The notes beneath the pieces were generated by a model. It made no database searches, was not told where the DNA came from, and saw only the letters and a list, made by a program, of their open reading frames with translations. A stretch of 21,192 nucleotides of DNA from Didymodactylos carnosus (taxonomy: Eukaryota; Rotifera; Eurotatoria; Philodinida; Philodinidae). The stretch covers positions 1-21,192 of the forward strand of contig CAJNOQ010003158.1 of the NCBI GenBank assembly GCA_905250885.1, read 5' to 3'. Within the stretch, counting starts at the first letter, position 1, and each line of letters opens with the position of its first letter. This document shows, piece after piece, positions 19,007 to 21,192 of this stretch. The position numbers and the translations under genes were made by a program.

Positions 19007-19600
19007 TCATGCTTTCCATGTCAATCCCGATACACCTGATGACGATGTTGTAACACGTTTATGAATATATTCTGGTAGTTTCATAACGGGTAACCTATAT
19101 GCAGTGTTTGGCGTATCTTCTGATGGTGCACCTTCCGTCGCTTCACCTAGAATGTCTCCTACATCGCTGCTAAAATCACCAAATGATGTTATACATGAAC
19201 AGCTATAATTTGCTGTTTCCGTATTATCGATCTCATCATTGCCATAATTTTGTAATGATCGAAATGAATTTCCAAGACTTTCAATTAATGCATGAATATT
19301 TGATTTCAAATTACGATCAGCTTGATTAACGTCTATGCTACGATAAACCAAAAACATCATTGATGCTAACTGTTCACCAAATGTTTCGGCTAATTTTGAT
19401 CGCTGATAAGCTAACATAACAATGGGTAAAACATCTTTTACTGCTTCATCCTGTTCTCCATTAACAAGCACAATAGTTGCATCGACTAGCAAGGCAGCAA
19501 ATGAGGCCAATCGATTGTCTTTCTGTACGGTATCTTCACTATCTTTATATTGTAGTACTCTTAAACCTTCTGTATCGATGATGTGAAGTGTCGCTAATAT
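19007..19600 (-). pseudogene. VLIG G-domain segment (G3 onward)
   Basis: This is the best-preserved part of the VLIG relic. The frame is open from about 19642 to TGA at 19007. HIIDTEGLRV gives the G3 switch-II motif. After it, DNRLASFAALLVDATIVLVN matches the family block in which a 'D..LA.F...LADAT' helix and strand follow G3. The next block (MMFLVYRSIDVNQADRN) aligns with the family's 'FVHQNV....D' region, with LVYRSI in place of the usual FVHQNV. A loop rich in Asp, Ser and Glu then leads to the 'NP.Y...V..L' block (here PNTAYRLPVMKL). The homology ends upstream of about 19600, beside an ATATTAG that could be a 3' splice acceptor. The upstream G1 P-loop is not found in the window. The TGA at 19007 falls inside a conserved WKA motif region. 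Confidence 0.8.
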
Positions 19601-19609
19601 TATTATTTT

Positions 19610-21192
19610 CTTCTTCTTGTTTCGATTGTTTGCGCAAAAGCATCAAAAACACATTTCGCAATTCAATTTTCAACGCTGAATTAGAAAAATGCTGTTTGAG
19701 AGTTTCAAAATAAAAGGAAGAAAAAGTATTCCACTTTTTTCGAAACGGGAAAGTTTTTCGGATTTTATGACTCTTCTCCTATTTTCAAATTTTCGAAGCG
19801 CAAACGTGCACTGGGAAGGCTAAAAAGGCAATATTTGTGATCAGCTTCAAATTCTCTATCGAATCATATATAAAAAAGCTAAAAATAAAATAGTACTTGA
19901 TTTTTGAATTACGCGCGCCTTAAATATGAAGAAGCGTGCGTATGAAAAATTCTACTTTAGAAAACTGCACATATACAGCGAAAAAATATCTCTCACAACC
20001 GTTCTCTTTTCAGTCTTCTACAAAAAAATTCAAAAACCGTTCTCTCTTCAGTGGCGTTCTCTAAACGGTGTAAAAATTTAATAATTCGCACTCGGTTCTC
20101 TTTCATACTCTTTCTACATTCTAAATCTCTGTTGATTATTTTGGTCGTTGACTAATGATGTAGAGAGTACATAAAAACACAACTACCATTTATATGACGA
20201 TGTATAGTCGTATACATCGTCTTTATCGTTTTACATACTAAATATTTTGTATCTAAAAATACAAAATAAACACTAAATACAAATTCAGCCGAAACTACGA
20301 CTTCCAAGATATGTGCAAAACATCACTTAGATTGGTCTGTTTTACATGTGGAGGTTTGAAGCTTCAGTCAACACAAATGATCTCCTAACGAGTTCATTTA
20401 TAACGTCATCATTGTAGTCCCATTTTCTCTTGGCTCTACTCCGTTGTTACTGCTTCTGATTTCTGATGCTAGGAAGACACTGGTGTCACCGGCCCTGGTT
20501 GTCAACAAACGAATGTTTTATAAAACTATTGTTCATTCATGTCTGCCACACTTTATAAAAAGTGTAAAAAACCAAGCACAAAAAGATTTTGACAGAAGAA
20601 AGTAAGGTTGAAAGATTATTTGTAATGTTATAATGTATGCTAAATTTCTGCATATTTGGCAAACTTAGTATTAGACATTCGTTAACAAACAATAAATTTT
20701 CTAGACACCATTTCCTTGTGGTTTATGGCATTACTTCATATCATTTGTATTGTATTTATCCTTCACGCTTTACTTCATCTACCGTATCTCTGTTAGTACA
20801 CAAAAAAACTAAAAAATCAAAATGAGCAATTTTCAAATAATTGGTCAAGTCTTTTCTATTTTGTCTTTTTGCACCTTGATTTCTCCTCCTTCGATTTATC
20901 ATGAATTGTCAGACACTCTCGCCGTCCCTCTCACGGGCATTTAGATTACACGACCTTTTTGATAATTTTTGCTGCACTTTAGTGTCCAAAGCGGCATGAA
21001 AGAGAAGTTAGATAAATGCTAATTGATTTGACTTCCATTCAGACTATCTTGAACATTTCGATGAGTATAATTTATTCATTTTAGATTAGAAATAACGCTC
21101 TAATTACAAGAATGAACACGTAACAAAGATATATTACTAAATAACATTCATTTAACGTTATGACATGATTCAAAAGAGAAAATTCATGATAA
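19610..21192. other. Non-coding stretch, no gene recognised
   Basis: Upstream of the VLIG relic I find no P-loop or other GTPase block on the minus strand, so the 5' half of that gene is missing, displaced, or beyond an intron longer than this region. The sequence is AT-rich, with a repeated CCGTTCTCT...TTCAGT word (about 19998-20015 and 20038-20052) and two perfect hairpins listed separately. The plus-strand frame at 20637-20825 has no known domain. Confidence 0.4.
20196..20268. repeat. Two adjacent perfect hairpins
   Basis: The first has an 11-bp stem, GACGATGTATA (20196-20206) against TATACATCGTC (20211-20221), with a 4-base loop. The second has a 10-bp stem, TATTTTGTAT (20243-20252) against ATACAAAATA (20259-20268), with a 6-base loop. 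They lie 21 bases apart. Neither is followed by a clear T-run terminator on a gene strand. Function is unknown. Confidence 0.6.

Larger units (their letters stand above)
15172..19600 (-). pseudogene. VLIG-type very large GTPase, 3' half, decayed and twice interrupted
   Basis: On the minus strand this region carries, in order, the pieces of one VLIG-family protein (interferon-inducible very large GTPase / GVINP1 / URGCP-like, dynamin-related large GTPases of metazoa). These are: the G domain from the G3 motif (DTEGLR, 19576-19559) to PNTAYRLPVMKL; a middle region with WKCILSSNF and SYDEIEKLF (about 18960-18850) and NNNIHWLNWKIDRLEKWHAF (about 18620-18560); a helical region (about 18050-17740); a segment before 17405 (FIHMIEEAITSAADEARM, FDLLPISLRQQF); YIICDGQDIHVF to IVHRHQNDIINGM (16437-16266); and the Cys/His-rich C terminus (15732-15172). 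Excluding the two insertions it would span roughly 980 codons, about the length that follows G3 in known VLIGs. In-frame stops (19007; near 18835, 18775 and others), a frameshift around 17890, and the insertions mean that it is not expressed as one protein. The P-loop half is absent. Confidence 0.82.

Noticed and set aside
1..21192. CRISPR array, phage or bacterial operon, or telomeric repeat array
   Set aside because: No regularly spaced identical repeats with unique spacers, no ribosome-binding-site-led gene strings, and no runs of a telomere-type hexamer were seen on either strand.

Overview
The window looks like AT-rich, gene-poor, transposon-rich nuclear DNA from a small-genome metazoan, most likely a bdelloid rotifer (Rotaria/Adineta type). 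This rests on remembered protein families, not on a search: a Mutator-like (MULE) transposase relic, a retroelement reverse-transcriptase tail of Penelope type, a very-large-inducible-GTPase (VLIG) relic, short introns with good splice-site consensus, and many MITE-like foldback elements. I see no bacterial operon, CRISPR array, rRNA gene or intact tRNA gene.

Layout: 1-2720 is non-coding with scattered dispersed repeats. 2721-3356 (minus) is the only clearly uninterrupted ATG-to-stop reading frame with coherent protein character, a small multi-pass membrane protein of unknown function. 3680-3942 holds an inverted repeat. 4624-4896 (minus) is a retroelement RT tail, and its upstream part is duplicated in inverted orientation at 5198-5396. 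5400-6800 is non-coding with a 38-bp-arm hairpin. 6833-7576 is a TA-flanked element whose ends are full of a CGTTTACGG-type motif and whose middle carries a tRNA-like pol III promoter. 8227-8520 is a 127-bp tandem repeat. 9411-10193 (minus) is a deleted MULE transposase gene with a TATA-like box upstream. 10600-10880 has a cluster of TACTGA/TGAGCA words. 12655-13635 and 14395-14560 contain possible exon remnants on the minus strand. 13672-14387 is a nested foldback element around a 371-bp near-perfect palindrome.

15172-19600 (minus) is the 3' half of one VLIG-like gene, from the G3 motif of the GTPase domain to the conserved Cys/His-rich C terminus. It is broken by in-frame stops and frameshifts and split by two separate insertions: a 532-bp element with minisatellite ends (15733-16264) and a 964-bp element with long terminal inverted repeats (16441-17404). 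19610-21192 is non-coding with two small perfect hairpins.

The genes do not form a pathway. The window is best read as a graveyard of mobile elements with one decayed immunity-type GTPase. I do not see convincing evidence for a new functional system. The most unusual items are the foldback elements and the asymmetric minisatellite-ended insertion.
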